Source: Rhizaria sp. SCN 62-66
Taxonomy: Eukaryota; Rhizaria, unplaced
Assembly: GCA_001724265.1 (NCBI GenBank)
Contig: MEDY01000062.1
Location: 35,617 to 99,616, forward strand
Direction: 5' to 3'
DNA: 64,000 nt
The position numbers and the translations under genes were made by a program. The notes under the pieces are model-generated. The model saw only the letters and a list, made by a program, of their open reading frames with translations. It did not search any database and was not told the DNA's origin. This document shows, piece after piece, positions 32,509-43,700 of this stretch; position 1 is the first letter of the stretch, and each line of letters starts with the position of its first letter.

Positions 32509-35500
32509 TAAGAACGAGGATGATGAGGAGGACGCTGAGAAGAAGTCCGCTGGCGACGACTCTGACAAGGATGATGACGACGAGGATGACAAGATGGCGC
32601 GCGCTATCCAGCGCGCCCGCTCTCGCGCCGTGCAGCAGCGGTCCCAGATCACTAAGCGCATGGCACGGCGCAACATGGTCGACGTCGAGGACCCGGTTGC
32701 GGTGTGGAACGCGCTGCCGTTCATCGCGCGCGGCACTTTCCGCGTCCTAAAGAAGAACTTCTGCAATCAGTCCGGTGCTTCGGTCGTCTGCGCGGCGCTG
32801 TATGGTACTGGCGCGGCGCTCAAGGCGTTTGGCGCCGAGCTCGATGAGACAAGCATCAAGGACAAGCAGGCTGCGACGGCGAACCTCCTCGTCGTGGGCT
32901 TCGACAAGGGCACGTTTGCGCTGTACGAGATGCCGTCGTTCACGCACATTCACTCGCTGTCCATCTCGCAGGAGAAGATCTCCACGGTCGCCATCAACGC
33001 CACGGGCGACTGGCTCGCTCTAGGCTCCGATTTCCTCGGCCAGCTCCTGGTTTGGGAGTGGCGCTCCGAGACGTACATCCTGAAGCAGCAGGCGCACTTC
33101 TACGATACCTCATGCTTGGCGTATTCCCCCGACGGCCAGCTCATGGTGACTGGTGGCGACGACGGCAAGGTCAAGATCTGGAACACCTCCACGGGCTTCT
33201 GCTTCGTGACCTTCTCCGACCACATCGGCCCCGTCACCGCAGTCGAGTTCTCCGGCACCGGCACCGTGGTGTTGTCCGCGGGCGCCGACGGCACCGTGCG
33301 CGCGTACGATCTCATCCGCTACCGCAACTTCCGCACGCTTGTCACACCGACTCCCGTGCAGTTCACGTCGCTTGCGGTCGACCCCTCGGGCGAGGTCGTG
33401 TGCGCGGGCGCCATGGACCCGTACGAGGTGTACGTGTGGTCGCTGCAGACGGGCAAGCTGCTCGACACGCTCACGGGCCACGAGGCGCCCGTCTCCGCGA
33501 TGGCCTTTTCGGGCGCGCAGTCGGTGCTGGCGTCGGCGTCGTGGGACCACACCGTGCGCGTGTGGGACGTTTTTGCGGGCAAGGGCCAGGTGGACGCGTA
33601 CGACCATCCGTCCGACGTGCTCGCAGTGGCGTACCGGCCCGACGGCCGCGAGATGGTCACGTCTTGTCTCGACGGACAGCTGTACGTGTGGGACACATTC
33701 GAGGGCGAGCTTAAGTACGCCATCGACTGCAAACGTGACGTGCTGACGGGCCGCACGGGCGAAGACGCGCGGTCGTCGCTGCAGAAGGTCGCGTCAAACC
33801 ACTTCACGTCGGTGTGCTACTCTGCAGACGGCAAGTCTGTCATCGCGGGCGGCAACTCTAAGTTTGTCTGCATCTACAATGTCGCGCAGAAGGTCATGGT
33901 GCGCCGCTTCGCCGTGTCCAACAACCTCTCGCTGGACGGCATGCTCGCCAAGTTCAACTCGCGCCACCAGCACAAGGCGTCCGGCGTGAACCTCAAGGAG
34001 GTCGACGCCGACGACTCGGACGGCGAGAATTACGGCGACCGCCGCCACAAGGAGCGCGGGCTTCCGGGCGCCAAGACGGGGCCTGACTTCTCGTCCCGGT
34101 CGACTCCGCCCGAGATCCGCACCAAGAGCGTGCGTTTCGCGCCCACGGGACTGCAGTGGGCTGCGTGCACCACAGAGGGCATCGTCATCTTCTCGCTTGA
34201 CGACACGCTCGCGTTCGATCCCTCCGAGCTCGACCTGGACATCACACCCGAGAACGTGCTCATCGTGCTCGGCGAAGAGCACGCGTACGGCAAAGCGCTG
34301 CTCATGTCACTGGCCCTCAACGAGCGCTACCTCATCGACCGTGTGCTGCTCAGCACTCCGGTCTCCGAGGTGCCGCTCGTCGTGCGCGCGCTGCCGCTGC
34401 ACCGCCTGCAGCGCGTCGTCGAAGTGCTGGGCTCTCTGGTCGACGCGTCGCGCCACCTGGGTTTTCTGCTTGTATGGGTGCAGGCGCTGCTCACGATCCA
34501 CGGGCTCTACATCAAGCGCTCGGGCGCGCGCATGCTTGCCGCGTGCCGCGCGCTGCAGAAGACGCTGGTAGCCAAGCACAAGGACATCAGCAAGCTCGCA
34601 CAGGAGAACCAGTACATGCTGGCCTTCTCTGCGGGCGCGCCGCAGCAGCTGTCGCTGGAGGAGCTCAACGCGCGCTCGCAGCGCCGGCTGGAGCGGCAGC
34701 AGCGCGACGAGGACGAGCTGTCTGCGCGCATGACGGCCACGGCCGCGCCGTCGCTGGACGTCGCGCTCATGGGCGCGATCAACCTCGACGACCTCAACGA
34801 TGACGACGCGTCCGACGAAGACGCCGAGGGCGACGCTGAGGACGACGGCGACGGCGACGGTGAGCACAAGACGAAGCGCGCGCGCACGGTGGACGGCAGC
34901 GCGCTGCAGCCCGTTGCACTGGGCGCGGACCGCCGTCGCCGCGCGGCGGGCAAGTGGGACGATGTACCCGGTGCGGAGGCCACGTTCGACCTGTCGGACG
35001 AGGATCTGGACGACCTGATGAACCAGGACGACATGTTCGACGGCTCTGCGCTTGCCAAGGAGCGCAAGAGCGCCGCCGACAAGAAGGCTCCCGCTGCCAA
35101 GGCTGGCAAGCCGACTGCTGCTGCTGGCAAGAAGGGCAAGACTGTATTGGGTGCGGACATGAGCGACGAGGAGGCCGAGATGCTCGAGTACAGCGGCATG
35201 AAGGACGACGACGAGGACGACGACGAGAGCGAGGACGACGACGAGGAGATCGTCGACTACCGCACGCGCAAGGTCCGCGAGGAGCGTGCGGCGCAGCAGA
35301 CGGCGCGCGAGAAGCGCCTCCGCGGCGAAGACAAGCCCGCCAAGCAGCGCCTCACGGCCAAGGACGTCTTCGGCGACGAGGACGACTTCCACGGCGGCAT
35401 CCACGACTCCGACGAGGACGACGAGGAGGAGCGCGACCACTCGGGCGACGAGGCCGGCGGGTACCGCAAGAAGGGCTCGAAGAAGGATGTGTCATACTCG

Positions 35501-35830
35501 TGGGAGGAGCAGCGCAAGCAGCGCGAGCGCGCGTCCGTCTTCTCTGGCAAGCCCGGCCGCGACTCGGACGACGACGAGGACGGCGGCGGCGGGTTCGCCG
35601 AGTTTGCGCAAATCGACGCTGAGTTCCGCTCGCGCGAGGGCGGTCGTGGCCGTGGGCGCGGTGGCGCGGGCTCGCGTGGCCGCGGCGGAGGCCGTGGCGG
35701 CGGCCGTGGCGGCGGCCGTGGCGGTGGCGGTGGTCGCGGCGGTGGCCGCGGTGGCAGCGGTCGCGGCGGCGGCCGTGGCGGCGGCGGCCGTGGTAGCGGT
35801 CGTGGCGGTGGTCGCGGCGGCCGCGGTTGA
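31610..35830 (+). CDS. PWP2: PWP2 (U3 snoRNP/UTP-B subunit), with one internal UAG codon and an RGG tail
   Basis: 1406 residues from ATG 31610 to TGA. PWP2 is a WD40 subunit of the UTP-B complex that processes 18S rRNA precursor in the nucleolus. The N-terminal propeller begins KFSYKFSNLCGSVYKGG and runs to YTVGKDGAVFVW, where TAG (codon 229, 32294-32296) sits directly after the Trp. The frame continues through an acidic Glu/Asp linker, as in other PWP2 proteins, into the second propeller (SLSISQEKISTVAINATGDW, LGQLLVWEW, VTGGDDGKVKIWN, LASASWDHTVRVWD), then the Utp12 domain (about 866-1010). Family members end there at about 900 residues; this one adds nearly 400 residues of acidic and Lys-rich linker and a terminal RGG box (about 1343-1406). 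Read with the standard code, the gene would be split into 228- and 1172-residue fragments. Confidence 0.92.
32294..32296 (+). other. In-frame UAG read as sense (PWP2, codon 229)
   Basis: The TAG sits inside a conserved WD40 protein, right after the Trp that ends a blade strand. From memory, human PWP2 has Gln at the matching place. Context TAG TGG. No frameshift and no plausible intron can remove it: the conserved strand runs right up to it, and the acidic linker follows in the same frame. Confidence 0.85.
35640..35827 (+). repeat. GGC/CGT repeat coding the PWP2 RGG tail
   Basis: Degenerate tandem units of GGCCGTGGCGGC type encode about 60 residues of almost only Gly and Arg (RGGGRGG pattern), up to the stop codon. 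Confidence 0.85.
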
Positions 35831-36361
35831 AGTCGCTTGCAGCGACGGTATCGCTTTGTTAAAGTGTCTTGAACCACCGATTGCAGCACATTCAGGGCCT
35901 GTATCAAGGCCGATTGACATAGTATATCATATATAATACATTTATTTTTTTAAATCAAATCACAATAACACCCACTCTTCACGTACATCTCAATATACTT
36001 TCTTGTTTTACATGAAATGAACGAATGACGACTCGTTTGTGGTAGCAACAAAGGGTCAGATTAGTCAGCTTTCGTCTTTCTAAACTATTGCTCTATCGAC
36101 TGTCCCCGTCGTCAGATTGTGATAACAATGGTGGCCTTTGAGCCAAATTTCAAGCTCGAGAATAGATCTATTTTGATAGTTCATTTCCGCGTCATTGGGT
36201 ACGTCATATTCACTTGCCACTGTAGCGACCAGAGTAGTGTTGGCAACGGCCTGGGACATGACACGTTTCGTTGCTGTTGAGCATGTGCCAGGGACAGAAT
36301 ACAGTGCGCTCTCTGATTTGATATGCACACTGCATACGTGATGTGCCCGCCGTGATGCATT
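35831..36361. other. AT-rich spacer between PWP2 and the RING gene
   Basis: 531 bp. A minus-strand open frame (36328-36065) lacks an ATG and is not accepted as a gene. Otherwise I see nothing. Confidence 0.45.
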
Positions 36362-38262
36362 ATGTTAGACATTTCATTCGCTCTCATTAACACCCCAAAT
36401 CCCAAGACTCCGCCAAACATCATTCGAGCTATTCTTTCTGTTCTCACAAATGTCGCAATACTCAACATCACCCGGGGCACGTGTAGCCCTAACTTAGTGA
36501 TATTTCTAACACTTGCGGCAGCGTGCGTTTTTTACTTCTGGACAACGTCATATGTGGGCATTTCTTGCCTGACTTCTGAGTCAGCGGGCGAATCGGTACG
36601 ATACATGCACCTTTCATATTTCGCGTCATGTACCACATTTTTGACACCCGACATAGTTCCTCACATACCACAGGAATTATGTTTATTCTAATTTCCAGTC
36701 TGAGTTTGGCGGCGTGTGTATGATCTATCGGCTGTCCCCCGCCGCCCAGAACCACGCCCTCGTGCGCGCTCTCATGCCCTGCCCCGACGCCATCGGGGGC
36801 TTGTTTGACTCACACAGCGCTTCCGGCAGCGCCGCGTGCATCCAGGCCTTCCCCATGAAGTACTTCCGCAAGACGCTGCTGACGATTGTCAAGAGTAAGA
36901 AGTCGTCTAACGAGCTGCGGCGGGTCTCTGTACTGCTCGACTTAGACACATACGAACAAGACCGCGTTAAAATGTACGTTTATGCCTCGCAGTCGCGGTG
37001 AACTGCACACGAAAAGATCGGATTGAAGTCCGACTACACAGGTTATGTGATATTAATTCTCACGTGTCTTGTTGAACTCTTGATTTAGCCCGCTTACTGC
37101 CCCCGCGGACCTCGCACACCTCGACGCGCTGCGCACAATGTCCACTCTGCGCGCTCCAGAGAGCTGGATCTCGATCTCGTTCAGCTCCGGCGACGAGGCC
37201 TCGGCCTTTGCGACGGCACTGACCGAGGGCATTGACTCGCTGCGACAGGATCCGGCGCGCGCGCTGTTTGAGTTTGCCAGTCAGCGCGGGCGCTTCCGTG
37301 ACCTGATGCCGCTGGGCCTGGCTGCGCTCGCCGTCTTGGCCGCATTCATGATGGCGCACATGAAGCGGCTTACCTTCTGCTCCGACGACGACACGGTGAG
37401 CGTGGTTGTGGACGCTATGTTGCGTACGCTGAGCGAGCAGACGCTGCCGCTGCGCACGATCGAGCGCGTCGAGATAATTGGTAAGTTTAGACTATCTACG
37501 CCCACACCTCCTCATTTGTCCCATCTTGATTTGATCAGCCTTCGTTTTATTGTTGTATGTATTCGTGTATCTCCGCGGAATATAAAAAAGCTCACGTCAC
37601 ATCGAACTTTTCTTTGCAAACACTTGATTTGGTGACAGAAAATGTCAACAAGAAGAAGAAATCAACGTATTATCTCGCGCTTATTTTCCGCCCCGACCCC
37701 GGCGACACCACTGTCGCCTCACTCAACGGCATCAAGCCGTACCGTGGCCCCACTGCTTCTCTTCCGTATATTGCCACGGATAGCTTGTTCGCATTGCCGC
37801 TGATGGACAACACGCAGTACCGCCACCGGCTTGTTACCGTCGCGGCGCGGCTGCAGTCGTGGCTGGCTCAGGCCGCGGCGCTGCGACGCGAGCGCGAATG
37901 GGAGCGCGCGCTGGCGGCCGGGGAGATTATTGCAACTGCTGCGGACTCTGTTGGCGGCGGGCGCTGTGTTGGGTGCGAGTCGACCGAGGTGACGATGCTG
38001 TTCCTGCCGTGTCGCCACCTCATTACGTGTCATAGGTGCGTTATGTTTCGTCACTGTCACGCACACTTTCTTGCGGTTCATCGACAGTTTTAAACGCTCT
38101 TACCCGTTTTTTTTTCCCCTGCCTTCTGATGCTCATATTCTTTATATTGCAATTATCATTTCTTTTTCCTTTCTGTTTCGTATCTGTAGTTGTTCGACAA
38201 AGTTTGATGTATGTCCAGCGTGCCAGCGCAAGATTGACAGTCGTTTGACGCTGTATACTTAA
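36362..38262 (+). CDS. Membrane-anchored C3HC4 RING protein (MUL1-like layout); five exons
   Basis: Exons 36362-36595, 36699-36973, 37089-37480, 37639-38035 and 38190-38262 join in frame to 456 residues ending TAA; all four introns (103, 115, 158, 154 nt) are GT-AG with matching phases. A hydrophobic segment near residues 46-70 (LVIFLTLAAACVFYFWTTSY) and a second in exon 3 (LMPLGLAALAVLAAFMM) flank a soluble region. The C-terminus is a RING: CVGC, PCRHLITCH, then across the last intron SC, and CPAC. This RING type, last in the chain after two membrane segments, matches the layout of MUL1/MAPL ubiquitin ligases of organelle membranes, but I do not see a clear GIDE/BAM domain, so the name is only a guide. 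Exon 1 is AT-rich and less certain; a start at ATG 36720 is the alternative. Confidence 0.7.
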
Positions 38263-38518
38263 CCAATTTATCACATTCAACAAACCAACAAAATACGAAC
38301 GAATTTTAGGTTTACTTAGTTTTCGAATCGACATACATAATCTGATCCGCATCCAACATACAAATCCTGTGTTATTCATTAATCATTTGAATGCATGGAT
38401 GCATGTTCGTTCCAAGAAGCGCATATTAGAATCTGTTCAGGCTCACGACATGGCCACGGGACTGTAAAGCGCACGGCGCAACGCAAGCTTTGTCACACCA
38501 ACCTAGTACGCACACGGC

Positions 38519-40258
38519 TTAACGCTTCAAGAGTTGGCCAAATGGAGACCCGGCGCATACGGTTGCGTCCAACACACCGATGAATTGCAAAAGACGAACA
38601 AGTGCGGAGTGCGCGGCGCCCATATCGCTACTCATAAAGCAGTCGTGCATGTCTACAAGCAAATCCGACCCGCCAGCGGCCACAAATGCCGCTGCGACAG
38701 GGTTCCATGAGGTTGCACCCTTAGGCACATTACGGTCTGGCACAGTGCCTGCGAGCACGATCATCGACCACATCACCAGCAACGTCTTCGCAAACCCATC
38801 GCCAGTCATATAGACGACGCCGCCGTTCGATGAAGAAACTCGCGGCAACAGCGCGAGTGCGCGGAGAAGAATCTGCACAACCTTGCGCTCAAGCAACAAC
38901 GAGACAAGATCGGCAGCTTCCATGGGCGAAATTGTCACTGTGTAGACATCGTCAGAGTCATCGCCGTTCTTGTCGCAATTGGTCAAAACAGTTGATTTTG
39001 TACACATCCCCAGTAGCGCTGCCAAAAGTGACAGCATGCCAGTGTGCGCGGGCCTGCTCAACAGCTTACCGTTTGTCATGGTCGGCAGCAAAGAGCGTAA
39101 AATATAGTCCAATGTGCCACTTTCAAGAAACCACCGCACGTTCCCAGACCCTGCACGCGCTGCAATCGCATATACCGCCATCCAGTCTTCTAAAAATGAG
39201 CTATCGATGTTTCCAGAGACGAATGCCGCATTTTCAAGCGCTGCAAGGCGATTTGCAGTGAAAATCTCTGCGAGTGTAGCAGGTGGCAATAGCTCGGCGG
39301 AGCTTAAAAGTTTCAACAGGGGCCGGCGCGGAAACATATCATCGATAAGCAGTCGCAAAATTCGGTCAAACGTGTCACACTCCGCAAATTCAGCCAGTGC
39401 GGCGAGACGCGCCTCCATGTCAGTTGCTCTTGGGGAGACACTGCACTTCCCTCTGGCTTCGGAAGTGGGATCATCAAGGTCGTCGAGACCACCTTGCTGT
39501 TTTCTACAAACTGCATCTGCATTAGCTGTAAAAATGTCCCTAAGCGCCTCCATGCAGAGCGCTGATAGCTCTGAGTGGACCCATCCTTGGGCTTCGGAGT
39601 CGTAGTGCAACAACGTAAGAGTTAGCGTTTCCTTCAGCACCAACAGCGCGGGCACCAACAGTGCCCACGGCAGCGCCGGCGCTTTATGCACCCACGCAGA
39701 TATCGTTTTCAACGTCTGGCGATGCAGCTTGTGCAACTCTGCGGGCGCAAACCTCTCACTCACGTTTTCTGCTGCGTCCGCGCCCTAGGAGGAGAGTAAG
39801 TTGAGCTCATGAAGAAAGGCGCTGAGCATGTCAATAACGCCGTTCTCGGCTGCGTCAAGCAACTGCTGGCCTGGAGACAACGCAAAATGCAGAAGTACAT
39901 CCAATGCGCGCATGATCGTTTTACACTCCCAGTTCCCGTTCACAATATTCTCACAGATCATCACAGGAAGGCCGGCAGCTGCAAGTGCATTAGATCCCTC
40001 AGTCGTATATGAGATGTTGATCATTACACGCAGTGCGGACGCCATGCGATTCAGATCATTTTGCGCACAATAGTATGCAAAATATGCGCTGATGGCGTCT
40101 ACTACATCGTGCATCATGCATATTTTGACAAGTTTGCGTTGGAGGAAAGCGCTCACACCGAAGAACACTTCTTCCAGTTCCATCACGCCATCGTTCTCTG
40201 AAGCCAAGCTCTATAGCTCCGATAATGCAGAGAAAAAACCTTCATGCGTGAACGGCAT
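38519..40258 (-). CDS. Helical-repeat (armadillo/HEAT-like) protein with two internal UAG codons
   Basis: 579 codons from ATG 40258-40256 to TAA 38521-38519. The frame is interrupted by TAG at 40213-40211 (codon 16) and 39787-39785 (codon 158), and by no other stop. The sequence looks like consecutive amphipathic helix pairs: LQRKLVKICMMHDVVDAI, MASALRVMINIS, IMRALDVLLHFAL, LLPTMTNGKLLS, LLSLLAALLGMC. This suggests an alpha-solenoid scaffold, but no family can be named. The protein is less GC- and Ala-biased than its neighbours. Coding-like sequence in this frame reaches back to a TGA at 40309-40307, and an adjoining stretch (DFDATTALSKLDSYPL, other frame) could be a preceding exon joined by a short intron, so the 5' end is unresolved. 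It converges with the RING gene. Confidence 0.65.
39785..39787 (-). other. In-frame UAG read as sense (helical-repeat protein, codon 158)
   Basis: Plus strand cta. The frame reads ...LHELNLLSS, TAG, GADAAENV..., with helical-repeat sequence continuing on both sides. Context TAG GGC. Confidence 0.75.
40211..40213 (-). other. In-frame UAG read as sense (helical-repeat protein, codon 16)
   Basis: Plus strand cta. The frame reads MPFTHEGFFSALSEL, TAG, SLASENDGVMEL.... Context TAG AGC. The assignment depends on the start of the gene, which is not certain. Confidence 0.6.
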
Positions 40259-40752
40259 GTCAATACACACTTGGCGACACAACTTATTACTCTTGGAAAC
40301 GTTGTCTCAGGCAGTGAGCGGTTGGAAACGACACAATTATCGACCAGTGGGTATGAGTCCAACTTTGAGAGTGCAGTAGTGGCATCAAAATCTGTACAGG
40401 TGAGATATTATTATTAAAGAGAAAAGGATGTCTATACATTTTACGCAACGATCACTCGTTTCGAATAAACGATATCAGCATGTCGTGCATCGGTGCTGAA
40501 TAATCTGTCAATCAAATCGTGACCGCTTTGAGTAATGCAAAATGTCGTTCGTGGTTGTAACAGTTGTTGACATCTAAACATAACATCTAAACATACAAAA
40601 GAGTCCGCGGGTTTGTCCGTGTTCGGATATATGTGCGAGCGTCGTTGCGTGCGCAAGCCGTGTACAAACTAGTATTAGGCTAATGATACCATGTATTGTC
40701 AATAAGGACAAACGATTATAATAAACATGTAGACTGTGAAACATAAAACCTA
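40259..40752. other. 5' region of the helical-repeat gene and 3' flank of the giant gene
   Basis: About 490 bp. The part next to 40258 probably contains one or two short upstream exons of the helical-repeat gene; candidate coding stretches are near 40310-40380 and 40441-40656, minus strand, but I could not join them in phase with confidence. The rest is AT-rich spacer. Confidence 0.35.
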
Positions 40753-43700
40753 TTAATCTCCAAGCAATGCGCCTGCAGCGTGCCTCTTACCTTCAAGTGC
40801 TGCAGCTGACTCCGCGGCAACGGCTGGCACGAGCGCGGCAGCCAATTCTTGAACACGATCCATGGCTGCGTGCAGCTCTACGGCGTGCACAGCCACGTGC
40901 TCACCACGCCTGCTCCGCAAAAGAGCGCTCAGCCGGCACATTTCATTCTCGATTCCTGCGGTTGCGCGTTGCAACGCGGTTAGCTTAGACCGTAGTGCAG
41001 CTTCGTCGGCCTCTGCGGCTGCCGCGGCCTTCGCAACGTCAAGGGGACCTGTCGATTGATCGGACTCGACTGATGCAGAGAGTTCGTGGACTGCAAGTGC
41101 AGCCTGCTTCTCATTCCATGCAAGCGCCAGCGCCGCCTCAATGGCACGTTCCTGGTCCTGCAGCTGTCGCTCATCCTCCAGCTCCGCAGCACTCATGGCG
41201 ACGTCGCCGTAAAGAGGCCGTCCATAAGCCGCTGCAACGGCAGCAGCATCTGCAGCAGCGTCAGCGCCAAGTTCTGCCACCACAGCATCTACATCGGCAT
41301 CACTAGGCGTTACGTCCTTTGGTGTGGGGGACGGTAGTGCAGCCCAAAGCAGACGACGAACGACGCGCGAAAGCGAGTCCCAAACAGAGGCCTCCTGTTC
41401 AGTTGCCAGGCCGCGCGAGAGCATTTCCGCAGACGTTGCCGGCGCAGCCGCTGCTGTCGAGGAAACACCACGGTCGCGTAGAGCAACGCTATCCGGGTCA
41501 TCTTTAGCAAGCAGCGGTGCCTTGTGAGGCTCCCCTTCAACCACAGCAACAAACTGACGGACGTGGTCAATGTTACCTGCAGTGCGGCGAACGATAGTCC
41601 ATTGCTTCGCTTCACGTTGCAGTTGAGGCAAAGCAGTGCGCATCTCGGCCTTGGCCTGCAAAAGTGCGGCCTTCTCAGCCGCGGCGGCGCGCAGTGATGC
41701 AGCAGCGGTGCGGGCAGCAGCGCTCGCAGATTCGGCGTCGCGGCGCAGTGACAGCACTGTCAGCATGAGCGAGGGCAGCGTCCGCGCCCAGGGGGAGCAG
41801 AGAGCCTGGCGCAGGGATGCAGCATTGCCACTTTGTCCATCGTCAGAAGCACTGCCGTTGACCGTACTGCGCGCGACAAAAGAAGCGACCCCGGGAGCAG
41901 CAAGGGATGATACGGTAATAGAAGCCAATGCAGAACTGACGCGCACACTTTCACCAGAAAGCGCGGGCACGGAACCTGCAAGGGGCAAATGCACTCGTGC
42001 GCGCTCAGCCCGAACGGCAGCAACACGGTGTGAAGCAAGAGTGGCCGTTGTAGTGTGCGTGTGTGACAGTGCAATCACATGTGCTGCAGTGTCATTAGTA
42101 GCGGCCTCCTCATCGGCACGTAAAGCAAAAACCGTGCGTTCCGTAATCCGACGCACATGCGCGCGGAAAGAAGCCTCCACTGCCGCAGTAGACGCTGTGC
42201 TTGGTGTCGACGGTACAGCGCCCGGGCTAGTCGGAGCAATCGTAACAAGTGCAGTTGCAGCAACTGAGGCAGGATACATGGGGGTAGCCAGCCGTGATGC
42301 CGCAGAAGCTGCAGCAGCAGCAGCGGTGCCCGGACGCGACATCAGCGGGTGCGTTGCGCCTAGAGGCACATCAGTCAGTAAAGCTGCTAGCTGTGCTGCG
42401 AAACGACTCTGCACCGCAGTTTCATCGCCTGGTGTAGCTGCGTCGGCAGTCTTCGAAGATGAGGCTGAGAGTGGGGCCAACATTGCGCCTAACGCGCGCG
42501 CTAAGCCTGGGAAAGCTGCATCAACAGCGGTGAGACCCGAACCAACTTCAGCAGCAGCTGCCGCCTGCTGTCGCATCCCACCCGCGTTGATGACGCCGCG
42601 GGATCGCGGACGCGGTGCGCCCCCGCTGCTGGGGCGCATCGGAACACCGAAGGCATGCTCACCTGTCAGAGTTGCCGTCGCCACACCAGCACGCAGTAGC
42701 TGTTGAACAACCATAGCTGTGCGAGGCGACATGACACTAAGTGGCGCGCGTGAAGTGACCGCTAGTCCCGTGTCGGCGCTCCCATCGGTGGGCAGACCTT
42801 CGGTAGAGTTCGTAGCTGCGTAGTCAAGGACGCGATTCACCGTCGCCTGCGCCGCATTGTTGACAGTGCGCTCAAGTTCCACTAGCGCAGTCGCCGCAGC
42901 AGCACGGAGCTCGCGCTGTGCGGCGCGGGCACCACGGAGTCGGTCGTGCCAGCGCGCTGCAGCCGCGCGCGCAGTGTCATCCGCGGCAGTGAACGACGCT
43001 GAGGTCGCAACGCGCAAAAGCGGACCAACGGTCAAGTCGCGCAGCGCGAGCGGGTACAAGTAGCCTCGAGTGCTCGAAGAGCCAGCAGCTAATGCTGCTG
43101 CAGCGCCAGGGAAGCCTAACACCTTATGAAGAGCAGCGGTCGATTGTACTGCAAAGTAGGATGACGCTGCTGCCTCAGCAGTTGCAGCAGCATATTCCGC
43201 GGCACCGCGGCGCAAGAGTGCCTTGGTAAGACGCACCGTGGGATGCGCAGGACTGAGCGTCGGATGAGTATTGTCAGCTGCAGGAAAAGCGAAGAGTGGA
43301 ATCGTGGGCGCAATCGCTTGTGTGCGTGCGTGCGTGGTCGAGACGAGGCGCGCAAAACGAAGAAGAGAACGGGTGAACGCAGCTTTCGAGAGGGCGACCC
43401 ACTCAACAGGATCAGTCGCGGATGCCAGGTGCGGTGTGCGCAACAACGCGGCCACCGTCATGGTTCCCGCGTCAGCTGCTGCAAGCGCAAGCTCAACAGC
43501 AGACACATCAGTTGCAGAATCTGCACGAGCAAGTGGAATAGAGGAAGCTGCAGTCAGCATCGTGACTAAGGCTGAACTCGGGGCAGCGGCGCGCGCGGCA
43601 GCAGGAGCAAGTGCACCGGACAAGGAGACGCGACTCAGAGTGGCCAGTGCCGCTGATGCTGCCTCAAGGGCAGCCATGTATGACGCAATCAGGCTTGAGT

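Noticed and set aside
36065-36328. Minus-strand frame of about 80 codons ending in TAG, or five codons later in TGA if UAG is sense
   Set aside because: No ATG start, AT-rich context and no domain. It is tempting as another TAG case but cannot be supported.
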